Assembly: GCA_016871975.1 (NCBI GenBank)
Contig: VHBM01000001.1
Span: 1-54,154, forward strand
Direction: 5' to 3'
Source of the DNA: Nitrososphaerota archaeon
GTDB lineage: Archaea; Thermoproteota; Nitrososphaeria; Nitrososphaerales; Nitrosopumilaceae
Length of the DNA stretch: 54,154 bases
The number at the start of each line of letters is the position of its first letter. Within the stretch, counting starts at the first letter, position 1. Below are positions 1 through 7,583 of the stretch, one piece after another. The notes under the pieces were generated by a model that worked only from the letters and a program-made list of their open reading frames with translations, was not told the DNA's origin and searched no databases. Made by a program: the position numbers and the translations under genes.

Positions 1-686
1 ACATATCACGAAGAATAGATGTTGTTGCAGAAAAAGCTGTTCTTGATTATTTAAAAAAAATCAACTTTGAATGCATTGTTTTAGGCGAGGAATGTGGCCG
101 TGTTGAGTTATCAAATAATCCAAAAGGATATGTGATAATGGATGCAATTGATGGTTCTGCAAACGCAGTGAGAGGAATACCATTTTTTTGCTGCTCACTT
201 GCATTTGCAACAGATGACAAGCTAAGCTCTGTAACTGATGGAGTTGTAACCGATTTGCATACAGGTGATATGTATTGGGCAACAAAAGGAAAGGGTGCAT
301 TTATGAACGAAAAAAAAATTCATGTGCAAAAAACATTGCCAATCTATCGAATTGTTGGAGTTAATATCTCAGGTTCAGACCCAAAGCTAGTCGAGAGACT
401 GCATCCTGTTTTTAAAAGCAGTAATCATACAAGACATCTTGGAGCAAATGCGTTAGAGCTTGCAATGTTTGCTCGGGGTTTGATTGATGTGTATATAGAT
501 CTTAGAGAAAAGATTAGAGTTACTGATATGGCAGCTGGTTACTTGTTAGTAAATGAGGCAGGAGGATTTGTTTTAGATCCTAACTTGAAACCACTTGATT
601 CTGATCTTGGTTATGAAACAAAGTTGTCCTTTATCGCTGCTGCAAATAAGGAAATTCTTGATGAGATTGTATCTCAAATTAAATAA
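1..686 (+). CDS. Inositol-monophosphatase-family phosphatase, 5' truncated by the window
   Basis: The reading frame is open from position 3, so the start lies outside the window; 227 residues are visible. The metal-binding signatures of the IMPase/FBPase superfamily are present: GEE (visible residues 28-30), DAIDGSAN (47-54, a variant of DPIDGTTN) and DMAAG near the C-terminus followed by NEAGG. Family members dephosphorylate myo-inositol-1-phosphate, fructose-1,6-bisphosphate or NADP(H) with Mg2+; archaeal proteins are often bifunctional, and the substrate cannot be told here. The gene ends three bases before the tRNA-Asp gene on the other strand. The family assignment is firm; the specific activity is open. 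Confidence 0.85.
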   Translation, partial: ISRRIDVVAEKAVLDYLKKINFECIVLGEECGRVELSNNPKGYVIMDAIDGSANAVRGIPFFCCSLAFATDDKLSSVTDGVVTDLHTGDMYWATKGKGAFMNEKKIHVQKTLPIYRIVGVNISGSDPKLVERLHPVFKSSNHTRHLGANALELAMFARGLIDVYIDLREKIRVTDMAAGYLLVNEAGGFVLDPNLKPLDSDLGYETKLSFIAAANKEILDEIVSQIK

Positions 687-688
687 TG

Positions 689-766
689 TGGCGCCCTTGG
701 CGGGATTTGAACTCGCGTCTCAGCCGTGACAGGGCCGAATTCTAGACCGGACTATACTACAAGGGC
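689..766 (-). tRNA. tRNA-Asp (anticodon GTC)
   Basis: The minus strand folds as acceptor GCCCTTG/CAAGGGC, anticodon stem CGGCC/GGCTG with loop CTGTCAC (anticodon GTC) and T-loop TTCAAAT. Discriminator is G73 and a CCA end is encoded (689-691), unlike the other tRNAs in the window. The T-stem GCGAG/CCCGC has one A-C mismatch and the D-stem one A-A mismatch. It is divergent from tRNA-Lys; an A/T-rich TATA-like element lies near 793-799. Confidence 0.92.
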
Positions 767-863
767 GCAGATCAAAAAAACAAAAGTCCCAGTTTAAAAG
801 TTTCGTAAGCTCAAATTTGTTGTAAAAGACTAAATTATACACGTCTGAGAAATTTGCAAGGTG

Positions 864-937
864 GGGTCTGTGGCGCAGCCAGGTAGCGCACCGGACTTTT
901 AATCCGGTTGTCGTGGGTCCAAATCCCACCAGACCCG
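864..937 (+). tRNA. tRNA-Lys (anticodon TTT)
   Basis: Acceptor GGGTCTG/CAGACCC with G73, anticodon stem CCGGA/TCCGG and loop CTTTTAA give anticodon TTT. The T-arm is GTGGG-TCCAAAT-CCCAC, so position 55 reads C instead of the nearly universal U. No CCA is encoded. A TATA-like aaattatac at about 832-840 lies some 28 bp upstream. The 3' end is one base from the convergent argH stop codon. Confidence 0.92.
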
Positions 938-938
938 C

Positions 939-2393
939 TTATTTTGTAAGGTTTTTGACCTTTAAAGAGAGATTTGAAAACACCATTTTTACTTCATTGC
1001 CTCGTTTTGTTATTCCAGTCTTGTATGCACCAATTTTTCCTACCCTAAATTGAATCATCCTCTTTTGTTCACTAGTTCCAGACGATCCTTGTGATATTCT
1101 GTTGTCAAGTGATGAGCTAATCGAGGTTAAATCTATGATTTTTTTGATTTGTTTTGAGTCAATACCCTTTGTTGATCTTTTAATCTCATCTATAGAGAGT
1201 GCTTCGAGTGGTTTTTTTGAGCTGTGTGCAGTCTTTACGAGATTTCCTACAATCTGGTGAGCTGTCCTAAATGGTATTCCGTTATTGACTAGTTTTTCTG
1301 CTATATCCAGTGCTACAAGATATCCTCCTTCTATTGCTTTTTTGATGTTTTGATTGTCAACGTTTATCTTTTCTAGCATTGATTTTATGACAATAAGTGC
1401 AGTGATTGCGATTCTAGATGAAGACCAAATTGCTGGCTTTATTTGCTGTAAATCTCGATTGTATCCAGATGGAAGCCCCTTTACTATTGAAAGAATGGTT
1501 GTAAGGTTCCCAATTACTTGTGCTGTTTTTCCCCTAGTAAGCTCCAAAATGTCAGGATTTTTCTTTTGAGGCATAACACTTGATGGAGATGTAAATTCGT
1601 CTGGAAGCTCAATAAAGGCAAATTCCGAAGTTGACCATATAACAAAGTCTTCTGCAAGTCGGCTAAGATTTGTCATAAGAATGGCAACTGCTGCGACATA
1701 TTCTATTACATAGTCTCGTGTACTGGTAGCGTCAATCGAGTTTTCTACTATGCCTTTAAAGCCAAGCATCTTTGCTGTACTCTGCCTATCTATTGGAATA
1801 CTTGTTCCTCCAACAGGTCCTGCACCTAGTGGAGATTCATTTACTCGTCCATATGTCACATAGAGTCGCTCAAGATCCCTAAACAAGGCATCTGTATATG
1901 ATAGAAGATAATGTGAAAATAGTCCAACTTGGGCTTGCTGTAGATGTGTATAAAGCGGCATTATGGTTTTCTGATGTTTTTGTGCTAGTGAAACAAGTGT
2001 TTGAATCGTATTCAAAAGACAGTGACATAAAAGATTGATGTCGTCTCGTATTTTCATTCGTATATCAAGTGATACTTGATCATTTCGAGAGCGGCCTGTA
2101 TGCATTTTGCCACCACTTTCTAGCCCAATTTTTTTGATAACATGTTGTTCAATTAGTTCGTGAATGTCTTCAGAATCAGATTTTTTATCAAATTTTTCTT
2201 TTTTTAATTTTTCAAGTGCTAGAAGAATTTTTTTTGCCTCACTTTTTGTTATGATTTTTTTTTCATAAAGCATTATCACATGTGCTTGAGTGCCAACTAT
2301 ATCATAAAATGCAATTTCTGCGTCATCAAAAAGTGATGAAACATATTCTAATGTAATGTCGTTAAGATTATTTTTCAGTCGAGACCGATACAT
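939..2393 (-). CDS. argH: Argininosuccinate lyase
   Basis: Splits argininosuccinate into arginine and fumarate, the last step of arginine synthesis, in the cytoplasm. The 484-residue protein has the fumarase/ASL superfamily signature SSVMPQKKNPD (about residue 272), with the catalytic serine in the mobile loop, and the substrate-binding HTGRSRNDQ motif near residue 98. The frame is open to an upstream ATG at 2426, but I place the start at the ATG ending at 2393: it gives MYRSRL, a normal N-terminus, and lies 25 bp from the symmetric TATA box at 2414-2422. A start at 2426 would lie upstream of the predicted transcript start. Divergent from the DUF59 gene. Confidence 0.95.
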   Translation of the reverse strand: MYRSRLKNNLNDITLEYVSSLFDDAEIAFYDIVGTQAHVIMLYEKKIITKSEAKKILLALEKLKKEKFDKKSDSEDIHELIEQHVIKKIGLESGGKMHTGRSRNDQVSLDIRMKIRDDINLLCHCLLNTIQTLVSLAQKHQKTIMPLYTHLQQAQVGLFSHYLLSYTDALFRDLERLYVTYGRVNESPLGAGPVGGTSIPIDRQSTAKMLGFKGIVENSIDATSTRDYVIEYVAAVAILMTNLSRLAEDFVIWSTSEFAFIELPDEFTSPSSVMPQKKNPDILELTRGKTAQVIGNLTTILSIVKGLPSGYNRDLQQIKPAIWSSSRIAITALIVIKSMLEKINVDNQNIKKAIEGGYLVALDIAEKLVNNGIPFRTAHQIVGNLVKTAHSSKKPLEALSIDEIKRSTKGIDSKQIKKIIDLTSISSSLDNRISQGSSGTSEQKRMIQFRVGKIGAYKTGITKRGNEVKMVFSNLSLKVKNLTK

Positions 2394-2413
2394 TACCATA
2401 AAGTTTAGAATGG

Positions 2414-2422
2414 TTATATATA
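2414..2422. promoter_or_regulatory. Symmetric TATA box shared by argH and the DUF59 gene
   Basis: The sequence TTATATATA reads as a TATA box on both strands. Its centre (2418) is 26 bp from the ATG of the plus-strand gene (2444) and 25 bp from the ATG of argH (2393). This fits leaderless transcripts in both directions from one TBP site. Transcription itself is inferred. Confidence 0.6.
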
Positions 2423-2443
2423 GCATAGACGCTTTTTTTTATA

Positions 2444-2770
2444 ATGGCACAAGATCTCAAACAATTACGTGTACAAATTTTTGATGAGTTATCAAAGATT
2501 GTGGATCCTGAAATTAACACATCAATTACTGAGCTAGAATTAATTGATGAGGTTGATATCAATAACTCTAATGTCAAAGTAGACTTGCATCTTACCAGTC
2601 CATTTTGTCCTGCAGTTTTTGGATTCAAAATATGTCAAGACATTCATGATAATCTATTGAAAATTGATGGTATTGATGATGTCAAAGTTAATGTGTCAAA
2701 TCATTTTATGTCCGAAGCAATCAACAACCAAGTAAACAATAGTCCCAATCCAAAAAAACCTAAAACCTAG
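2444..2770 (+). CDS. MIP18/DUF59-family iron-sulfur assembly protein
   Basis: A 108-residue protein of the PaaD/SufT/MIP18 family (DUF59), whose members help mature Fe-S proteins. Family hallmarks are the early IVDPEIN stretch (residues 20-26), the TSPFCP segment (about 50-55), whose cysteine is the conserved family position, and the IDDVKVNVS strand. The C-terminal 20 residues are polar and probably disordered. It starts at ATG 2444, leaderless by TATA spacing, and its stop overlaps the convergent sdhB stop. Next to succinate dehydrogenase, which needs three Fe-S clusters, a role in Fe-S maturation is plausible but inferred. Confidence 0.85.
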   Translation: MAQDLKQLRVQIFDELSKIVDPEINTSITELELIDEVDINNSNVKVDLHLTSPFCPAVFGFKICQDIHDNLLKIDGIDDVKVNVSNHFMSEAINNQVNNSPNPKKPKT

Positions 2771-3531
2771 CGTCTAAAACCTAGCAGATATCCTCTTAGC
2801 AACTGTATTCCCATAGCAGGATCTACTCCTTTTGGGCATACCATGCTACAAGAGCCAGCAAAGTGGCATCGCCATATACCATGAGGCTCGTCGATTATTT
2901 TGAGTCGTTCGTTTTTTCCCTTGTCTCTTGAATCTGCGATATAGCGATATGCCTGTGCAAGGGCCTGTGGGCCAATAAATGATGAATCTGTAGCCATTGT
3001 AGGGCAAGCTGAATTGCAAAGACCGCATTTTATGCAACTTGAAAACTGGATGTATTTTTCTACTTCCTCTGGTGTTTGTAAAAATTCCTTTGTTTTTGAA
3101 GTAATCTCAGAATCATCTCTTACGATATATGGTTTTAATTTTTTATGAGTTGAAAACATTCTATCAAAGTTAACTGCCAAGTCTCGAATTACAGGAAAGT
3201 TGTTCATTGGCTCAACTGTAACTACATCAGAATTAAGCTCAACAATTTTAGTAAAACATGCCAATCTTGGTTTGCCATTGATTATCATACCGCAAGAGCC
3301 ACATGTTGCTTGTCTACAAGAATATCTTACGCCAACAGAATGATCAAAGTGTTTTTTCACTTCTAAAATTGCATCTAATACAGTAGTCCATTTCTCGTAT
3401 GGAACTTTGAATTCCATAAATGATTTTGCAGTGCCTGTTTGTGGATTAGATCTTGAAATTCTCAGTATAATTGATTTTGGCGATGAGACAATAGTTTGTG
3501 ATTCTTCTTCTGAGATCTGTGTTGTAGACAT
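2767..3531 (-). CDS. sdhB: Succinate dehydrogenase iron-sulfur subunit
   Basis: Carries electrons from the flavin of SdhA to the membrane quinone site. All cluster ligands are visible: 2Fe-2S cysteines C72, C77, C80 and C92; 4Fe-4S ligands C166, C169, C172 and C176 (CIKCGLCNSACP); and 3Fe-4S ligands C222, C228 and C232 (VCPKGVDP). At 254 residues it has the usual length. It is the last gene of the minus-strand sdhACDB operon, starting four bases after the sdhD stop. The SDH complex links the TCA cycle to the quinone pool; in an HP/HB autotroph it may also interconvert succinate and fumarate for biosynthesis. Confidence 0.96.
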   Translation of the reverse strand: MSTTQISEEESQTIVSSPKSIILRISRSNPQTGTAKSFMEFKVPYEKWTTVLDAILEVKKHFDHSVGVRYSCRQATCGSCGMIINGKPRLACFTKIVELNSDVVTVEPMNNFPVIRDLAVNFDRMFSTHKKLKPYIVRDDSEITSKTKEFLQTPEEVEKYIQFSSCIKCGLCNSACPTMATDSSFIGPQALAQAYRYIADSRDKGKNERLKIIDEPHGIWRCHFAGSCSMVCPKGVDPAMGIQLLRGYLLGFRR

Positions 3532-3535
3532 TTTT

Positions 3536-3880
3536 TCAGCTCATCCCCATGCTTGCCAGTATTATAGTACGTGAGCCATATGCAATTACAGCAACCATTG
3601 CCGCAATACAGCCATATGTAACGGCCTTTTCATATCCTCTTCCTTGTTTTAACTCTAGCAGTATAACCCTAAGACCATTAAATCCATGAATTGAAATCAA
3701 AACTAGAATTAATTCAAGTACAAGTGCGTATGGTAAAAATTCATAGTTTGCAATAACGCTTTCGTATTGTAATGACTTGGAAAATTCTTGAGTTAGTCTG
3801 AATAAAATATGTACTGCCACAAGAGCCACTGCTCCCAAGGCGGTTCCATAATGCACTTTCATTACTATGCTTTCGCGCAT
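3536..3880 (-). CDS. sdhD: Succinate dehydrogenase membrane anchor subunit D
   Basis: Small hydrophobic protein with three predicted membrane helices (roughly residues 10-28, 50-70 and 85-107) and a HGFNGLR motif typical of SDH anchors, where the His is a candidate haem b ligand and the Arg lies near the quinone site. The frame opens at a TTG at 3892, but the ATG at 3880 directly follows the sdhC stop (one-base gap) and gives MRESIVMKVHYG, so I prefer it (114 residues). It lies between sdhC and sdhB; the SdhD label rests on position, topology and the His motif, because anchor sequences diverge strongly. Confidence 0.85.
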   Translation of the reverse strand: MRESIVMKVHYGTALGAVALVAVHILFRLTQEFSKSLQYESVIANYEFLPYALVLELILVLISIHGFNGLRVILLELKQGRGYEKAVTYGCIAAMVAVIAYGSRTIILASMGMS

Positions 3881-3881
3881 T

Positions 3882-4313
3882 TTATTCACCAAACATTACT
3901 CCAAGGCCGTACATCATTGCAAGCGCTGCAAGTCCAATTGATGCGTAGATGCACAGTTTGTTTTTCATGTTAATTGAGCGTGGCGTGTATGGATAATCAG
4001 GCCTTCCTGGCTTTCCTACGCCTATTCCACCATGACCAAGCATTAGTCTTATTCCATTTGCTGTATGAAATACACACATTCCAATTACAATTGCTAGAAT
4101 GATGTGTCCTTCAGTTGTCTGCGTAAGATCTAGCATTTTTTCCCATGCTGCTTTTCCATTTAGTATGGTACTTGTTTCATAAATGTGAGCTATAAAATAA
4201 ACAAGCAATCCAATACCTGTAAGTCTCATCAACCAGTATGCAAAACGCTCAATGCCATAGCGGCCTGGATTTAACCATCCTTTGATTCCTTCTTTATTTT
4301 CTTGTTTTTCCAT
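3882..4313 (-). CDS. sdhC: Succinate dehydrogenase cytochrome b subunit C
   Basis: A 143-residue membrane protein with an N-terminal RYGIERFAYWLMRLTGIGL segment, an SDH cytochrome b pattern (Ser/Arg at the quinone site), then three hydrophobic helices. The second helix carries FHTANGIRLMLGH, including the probable haem-ligand histidine. Its ATG abuts the sdhA stop codon, which indicates translational coupling. With SdhD it forms the two-protein haem b anchor that reduces quinone in the membrane. The gene order A-C-D-B differs from the enterobacterial C-D-A-B. Confidence 0.9.
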   Translation of the reverse strand: MEKQENKEGIKGWLNPGRYGIERFAYWLMRLTGIGLLVYFIAHIYETSTILNGKAAWEKMLDLTQTTEGHIILAIVIGMCVFHTANGIRLMLGHGGIGVGKPGRPDYPYTPRSINMKNKLCIYASIGLAALAMMYGLGVMFGE

Positions 4314-6026
4314 CTAGTATTTTCTCTCTACTGGTTTGTATTTTGTTATTGTTACTGGGTGCTTTCTCATAATTGGCTCCTTTGGATCATAATATGCTAG
4401 TGTGTGATGTAAGAAGTTTACATCGTCTCTTGTTGGATAGTCTGTTCTTGCATGTGAGCCTCGTGATTCTCTTCTGTTAATAGCTCCTATGAGCACGACT
4501 TCTGCAACCCTAAACATTGAATCAATCTCCATAACATTTGTAAAGTTTGTATTGTATTCTTTTGCCTTATCGTCAACATGTTTCCACATTTTATCACGCA
4601 GTTCACGCAATTTTTTTAACCCAGCAGTAAGATCTGTTTCATTTCTATAGACATAGGCCTTGTCATTCATTGTATCAGTTAGTTCTTGTCGTATCTCATA
4701 TGGGTTAACATCACCACGTCCACGAAATATTCCATCATAGATTCTTTTTTCTTCTGCATCAACTAGATGCAAAGGAAATGGTGTTGATGGTATACCTCGT
4801 TGGATATAGTCCACTGCGAGCTCACCAGTTATTCTACCCCAAACTATACATTCAGAGGTAGAGTTTGCGCCAAGACGATTAGAACCATGTACACTATTAC
4901 ACGCTGCTTCGCCTGCAGCCCATACACCTTGAAGCTCTGTAGCTCCATCTATGTTAGTATGAATACCACCCATCATGTAGTGACAAACCGGCCTTACGTC
5001 AATGGGCTCGGTAGCGGGATCAATCCCAGAAAACTTGAGCGAGATTTCACGGATGCCACCTAGCTTTTCTTTGATAACCTCATCGCCTATATGTCGCAAG
5101 TCTAGTTTTAGGCAATCAACCCCAGTTTCATGGTGAAATCCACGACCTTCATTCATTTCGGTCATCATTGCTCGTGAGACAATATCTCTTGGTGCTAGCT
5201 CCATTTTACCTGCGGCATATCTTTTCATGAATCTCTCTCCATCTTTATTGAGAAGATAACCGCCTTCTCCTCTTGCACCTTCAGTTATCAATATTCCAGA
5301 TGGTAAAATTCCTGTGGGATGAAATTGAACAAACTCCATATCTTTTAGTGCCATTCCTGCCCGGTAGGCCATATCAAGACCATCTGGAGTAGATGAAAGT
5401 GCATATGTTGAATAGCTGTATATTCTGCCAGCACCACCAGTTGAGATTATCATTGCTTTTGCTTTTATTGTATAAAATGTGCCATTTGAAAGCTCAATTG
5501 CCGTTATTCCCAAGAACCGCTGTCCATCATGAATAATTGATGTTGCGTACCATTCGTTTAGAAATTCAATATTATCAAATTTTTGACATGTGTCATACAA
5601 TGTCTGCATTTCAAAAAATCCTACCTTGTCTGCAGCATAAGTTGCTCTTGGGAAACTATATCCACCAAAATTTCTCTGGTCAACTCTTCCATCTTTTCTT
5701 CTAGACCATGGCATTCCCCAATGTTCTAACTGTAGAATCTCTTTTGGTATTTCAGTGCAAAGCCTTTCAGCTACATCTTGATCTGCAAGAAAGTCACTGC
5801 CCTTGATTGTATCATAAATATGCGATTCAATTGTATCTACCTCATCTTCAAATAATACAGCTGCTGTACCACCTTCTGCTGAAACCGAATGTGAACGCAT
5901 TACTTGTACTTTGGAGATAACTGCGATCTTTATTTTCGAACTTTTTTTTGCTGCGGCAATTGCTGCTCTCAGACCAGCAAGACCAGAACCGACTATAATC
6001 AAATCATATTCGATAGAATTGACCAT
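4314..6026 (-). CDS. sdhA: Succinate dehydrogenase flavoprotein subunit
   Basis: Oxidises succinate to fumarate with covalently bound FAD. The 570-residue protein has the FAD dinucleotide fold GSGLAGLRAA (residues 13-22), RSHSVSAEGGTAA with the histidine that carries the covalent flavin (about residue 46), the active-site stretch FHPTGI and ITEGARGEGG, and C-terminal HGSNRLGANS. The length matches the family. It is the first gene of sdhACDB. The start is ATG 6026, with an A/T-rich element at 6055-6062 upstream. It diverges from the PadR gene, which makes local regulation by that repressor possible but unproven. Confidence 0.97.
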   Translation of the reverse strand: MVNSIEYDLIIVGSGLAGLRAAIAAAKKSSKIKIAVISKVQVMRSHSVSAEGGTAAVLFEDEVDTIESHIYDTIKGSDFLADQDVAERLCTEIPKEILQLEHWGMPWSRRKDGRVDQRNFGGYSFPRATYAADKVGFFEMQTLYDTCQKFDNIEFLNEWYATSIIHDGQRFLGITAIELSNGTFYTIKAKAMIISTGGAGRIYSYSTYALSSTPDGLDMAYRAGMALKDMEFVQFHPTGILPSGILITEGARGEGGYLLNKDGERFMKRYAAGKMELAPRDIVSRAMMTEMNEGRGFHHETGVDCLKLDLRHIGDEVIKEKLGGIREISLKFSGIDPATEPIDVRPVCHYMMGGIHTNIDGATELQGVWAAGEAACNSVHGSNRLGANSTSECIVWGRITGELAVDYIQRGIPSTPFPLHLVDAEEKRIYDGIFRGRGDVNPYEIRQELTDTMNDKAYVYRNETDLTAGLKKLRELRDKMWKHVDDKAKEYNTNFTNVMEIDSMFRVAEVVLIGAINRRESRGSHARTDYPTRDDVNFLHHTLAYYDPKEPIMRKHPVTITKYKPVERKY

Positions 6027-6103
6027 TTACCGACATCTAACCTCTAGAATCCGGATAAATATGTATTATAAAATATCACAATAAATCCTCAAAACCGAAT
6101 CAT

Positions 6104-6135
6104 TAATATATATCGCTAGCGATATCGCTAGTGAT
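6104..6135 (+). promoter_or_regulatory. TATA box plus tandem 12-bp palindromic operator of the padR gene
   Basis: An A/T-rich TATA box (taatatata, 6104-6112) runs into ATCGCTAGCGAT (6112-6123), a perfect 12-bp palindrome. Directly after it comes ATCGCTAGTGAT (6124-6135), the same sequence with one change. The second copy contains the predicted start site and the ATG at 6134. This layout, between TATA box and transcript start, suits a repressor that blocks polymerase, and the PadR protein encoded next door is the obvious candidate. Binding is inferred. Confidence 0.65.
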
Positions 6136-6640
6136 GTGTGCTAATTGGATGCAACGAGTCGGCAGTACAATTCCAAGGGGTTTTTCTAGATATTTTATCT
6201 TGGAACTTCTCAAAAAAAAGCCGCTTAGTGGAAAGGATATAATTGATTCTGCAGTAAAACAAAGCGAAGGCAAGTGGAAGCCATCTCCTGGTTTGATCTA
6301 TCCTCTTCTTGGAAGATTGCTTGATGAAGGATTGATTGAAGAATCAAAGGATGGCAAATATCAGATCACACGAAAAGGCAAATCCACTGCAGATGATCTT
6401 GAGACTTTCACAAATATTGTAAAAAACCAGCTTGATGTTTTGTTTAGAATAGGAAACGTTGGCCGATTTGCTGCAATGGACATACTTGAAAGAATATCAA
6501 CTATGGCTTCAATGCTTAGCTCTAATATGTCTAATATGACAAAAGAAGAAACCGAAAAATATAGAAAATTTCTCCAATCAGAGCTTAAAAAAATCGATGA
6601 GTCTGATAAGAAAAAAGGCAAAGATGTTAAAATCGAGTAA
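6134..6640 (+). CDS. PadR-family transcriptional regulator
   Basis: The N-terminal winged helix shows the PadR pattern: YFILELLKKKPLSGKDIID, then SPGLIYPLLGRLLDEGLIEE and a wing DGKYQITRKGK. The C-terminal helix-rich part (about residues 85-168) probably forms the dimerisation coil and ends in a lysine-rich tail. PadR proteins are usually ligand-sensing repressors that act on their own gene or neighbours. A GTG at 6131 would also open the frame, but ATG 6134 lies 26 bp from the TATA centre and so fits a leaderless start; ATG 6149 is another option. The gene lies over and beside a tandem palindromic operator and is divergent from sdhA. Confidence 0.9.
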   Translation: MCANWMQRVGSTIPRGFSRYFILELLKKKPLSGKDIIDSAVKQSEGKWKPSPGLIYPLLGRLLDEGLIEESKDGKYQITRKGKSTADDLETFTNIVKNQLDVLFRIGNVGRFAAMDILERISTMASMLSSNMSNMTKEETEKYRKFLQSELKKIDESDKKKGKDVKIE

Positions 6641-6642
6641 AA

Positions 6643-7503
6643 CTAGAAATCTTTTATTTGTTTTAATAGTTCTTTGCTTCTATGAATCAAATTTTCAACA
6701 TAGCAATCAGACATCCATCCATTATCTATTCTATGAAATGTAACAGCTTGACATTTGAGATTATATTCGTATTTACTGTTATCATATATCCAATCAAACC
6801 CATTACTTATATCAACTGTTGGATAACCATGTCCCCGAACTAAAGTAATTGAATTTGTATCATAATCTACTGCAATTTCAGCATACAAAGCATTTGGGTA
6901 AAGATAGATCACTTTTGGGTGTTTTGTAATTGCGTCAAACTCATTACGTGTTACGTATTCGTTATGTAAGAGTATTACCTTATCGTATTTGGAAAGTATG
7001 TTTGGATCTTCATCAACGGCAATATCTGTAATAATTGGATATCCAAGTAGACTAAAGACTTGAACAGCATTACCACTTGCTTGATAAGTAAGATCATATT
7101 CATCTTTTAATTCAACAGTAAGACATTCCATACCACACTCTCCTCTGTAATATGTGTAAAAACCAGGTTCTGAATATGCTGCTGCTGTAAATATAGGATA
7201 AATTACTACTGATCTTTTTGGTCCATATGAAATTCCTATTTCTTTGTAAAGTTCTGCAAATTCTGGATTTAATTCATATTTTGCATTACGCCAAATTTTT
7301 TCTCCATCTACTATCTCATAATCATCTTCATATCCATATAACGCAAATAATGATGGTGCGTCTATTTTGACTAGTTTTTTGTCATCAGAGGATTCTGTAA
7401 TGGGTGTTTTTCCTTCATTATTTTCTACCGTCATAAGATAATAGGAAATTCCAGCAATTATCGCGATTACAACTCCAACTAGTAGAAAAATTTTCTGATT
7501 CAA
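6643..7503 (-). CDS. Membrane-anchored or exported protein of unknown function (paralog of 31079-32206)
   Basis: 286 residues with one N-terminal membrane helix (about residues 4-24), followed by a short linker and a soluble domain probably outside the cell. The domain from about residue 50 matches the C-terminal two thirds of the protein at 31079-32206; shared blocks include PGFYTYYR, LHNEYVT, FDAITKHPKVIYLYPN and NGFDW.YDNS. Each has two cysteines in a Cys-x3-4-Cys-L pair (CGMECL here). The LHNEYVT...YPNALYAE pattern loosely recalls the C-terminal domain of the dimethylformamidase large subunit (HDEY...GGN.LY), but I cannot confirm this. The start is TTG at 7503. Convergent with padR. Confidence 0.7.
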   Translation of the reverse strand: MNQKIFLLVGVVIAIIAGISYYLMTVENNEGKTPITESSDDKKLVKIDAPSLFALYGYEDDYEIVDGEKIWRNAKYELNPEFAELYKEIGISYGPKRSVVIYPIFTAAAYSEPGFYTYYRGECGMECLTVELKDEYDLTYQASGNAVQVFSLLGYPIITDIAVDEDPNILSKYDKVILLHNEYVTRNEFDAITKHPKVIYLYPNALYAEIAVDYDTNSITLVRGHGYPTVDISNGFDWIYDNSKYEYNLKCQAVTFHRIDNGWMSDCYVENLIHRSKELLKQIKDF

Positions 7504-7554
7504 TGTATTCAGTTTTAAAATTGTTAATTAGATTTATTATTTATTGATTAACTC

Positions 7555-7562
7555 ATAAATAA
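7555..7562 (+). promoter_or_regulatory. TATA box supporting a TTG start for the PrpB-like gene
   Basis: ATAAATAA is centred 25-26 bp before the TTG at 7584, which is the spacing seen for other leaderless genes here. It favours the TTG over the in-frame ATG at 7602. Confidence 0.5.
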
Positions 7563-7583
7563 TTCACATATCAACGTCTAGCA

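Noticed and set aside
690..768. Alternative tRNA-Asp acceptor GCGCCCT/AGGGCGC
   Set aside because: It leaves a misfitting D-arm and C73. Shifting by two gives GCCCTTG/CAAGGGC, G73 and an encoded CCA.
720..929. 69-residue minus-strand frame
   Set aside because: It runs across both tRNA genes; no protein family and implausible composition.
2394..2426. Longer argH starting at ATG 2426
   Set aside because: It would begin inside or upstream of the TATA box; ATG 2393 gives the usual N-terminus and the right spacing.
2368..2628. 86-residue minus-strand frame overlapping the argH start and DUF59 gene
   Set aside because: Antisense shadow of the DUF59 gene, low-complexity Ser/Ile content.
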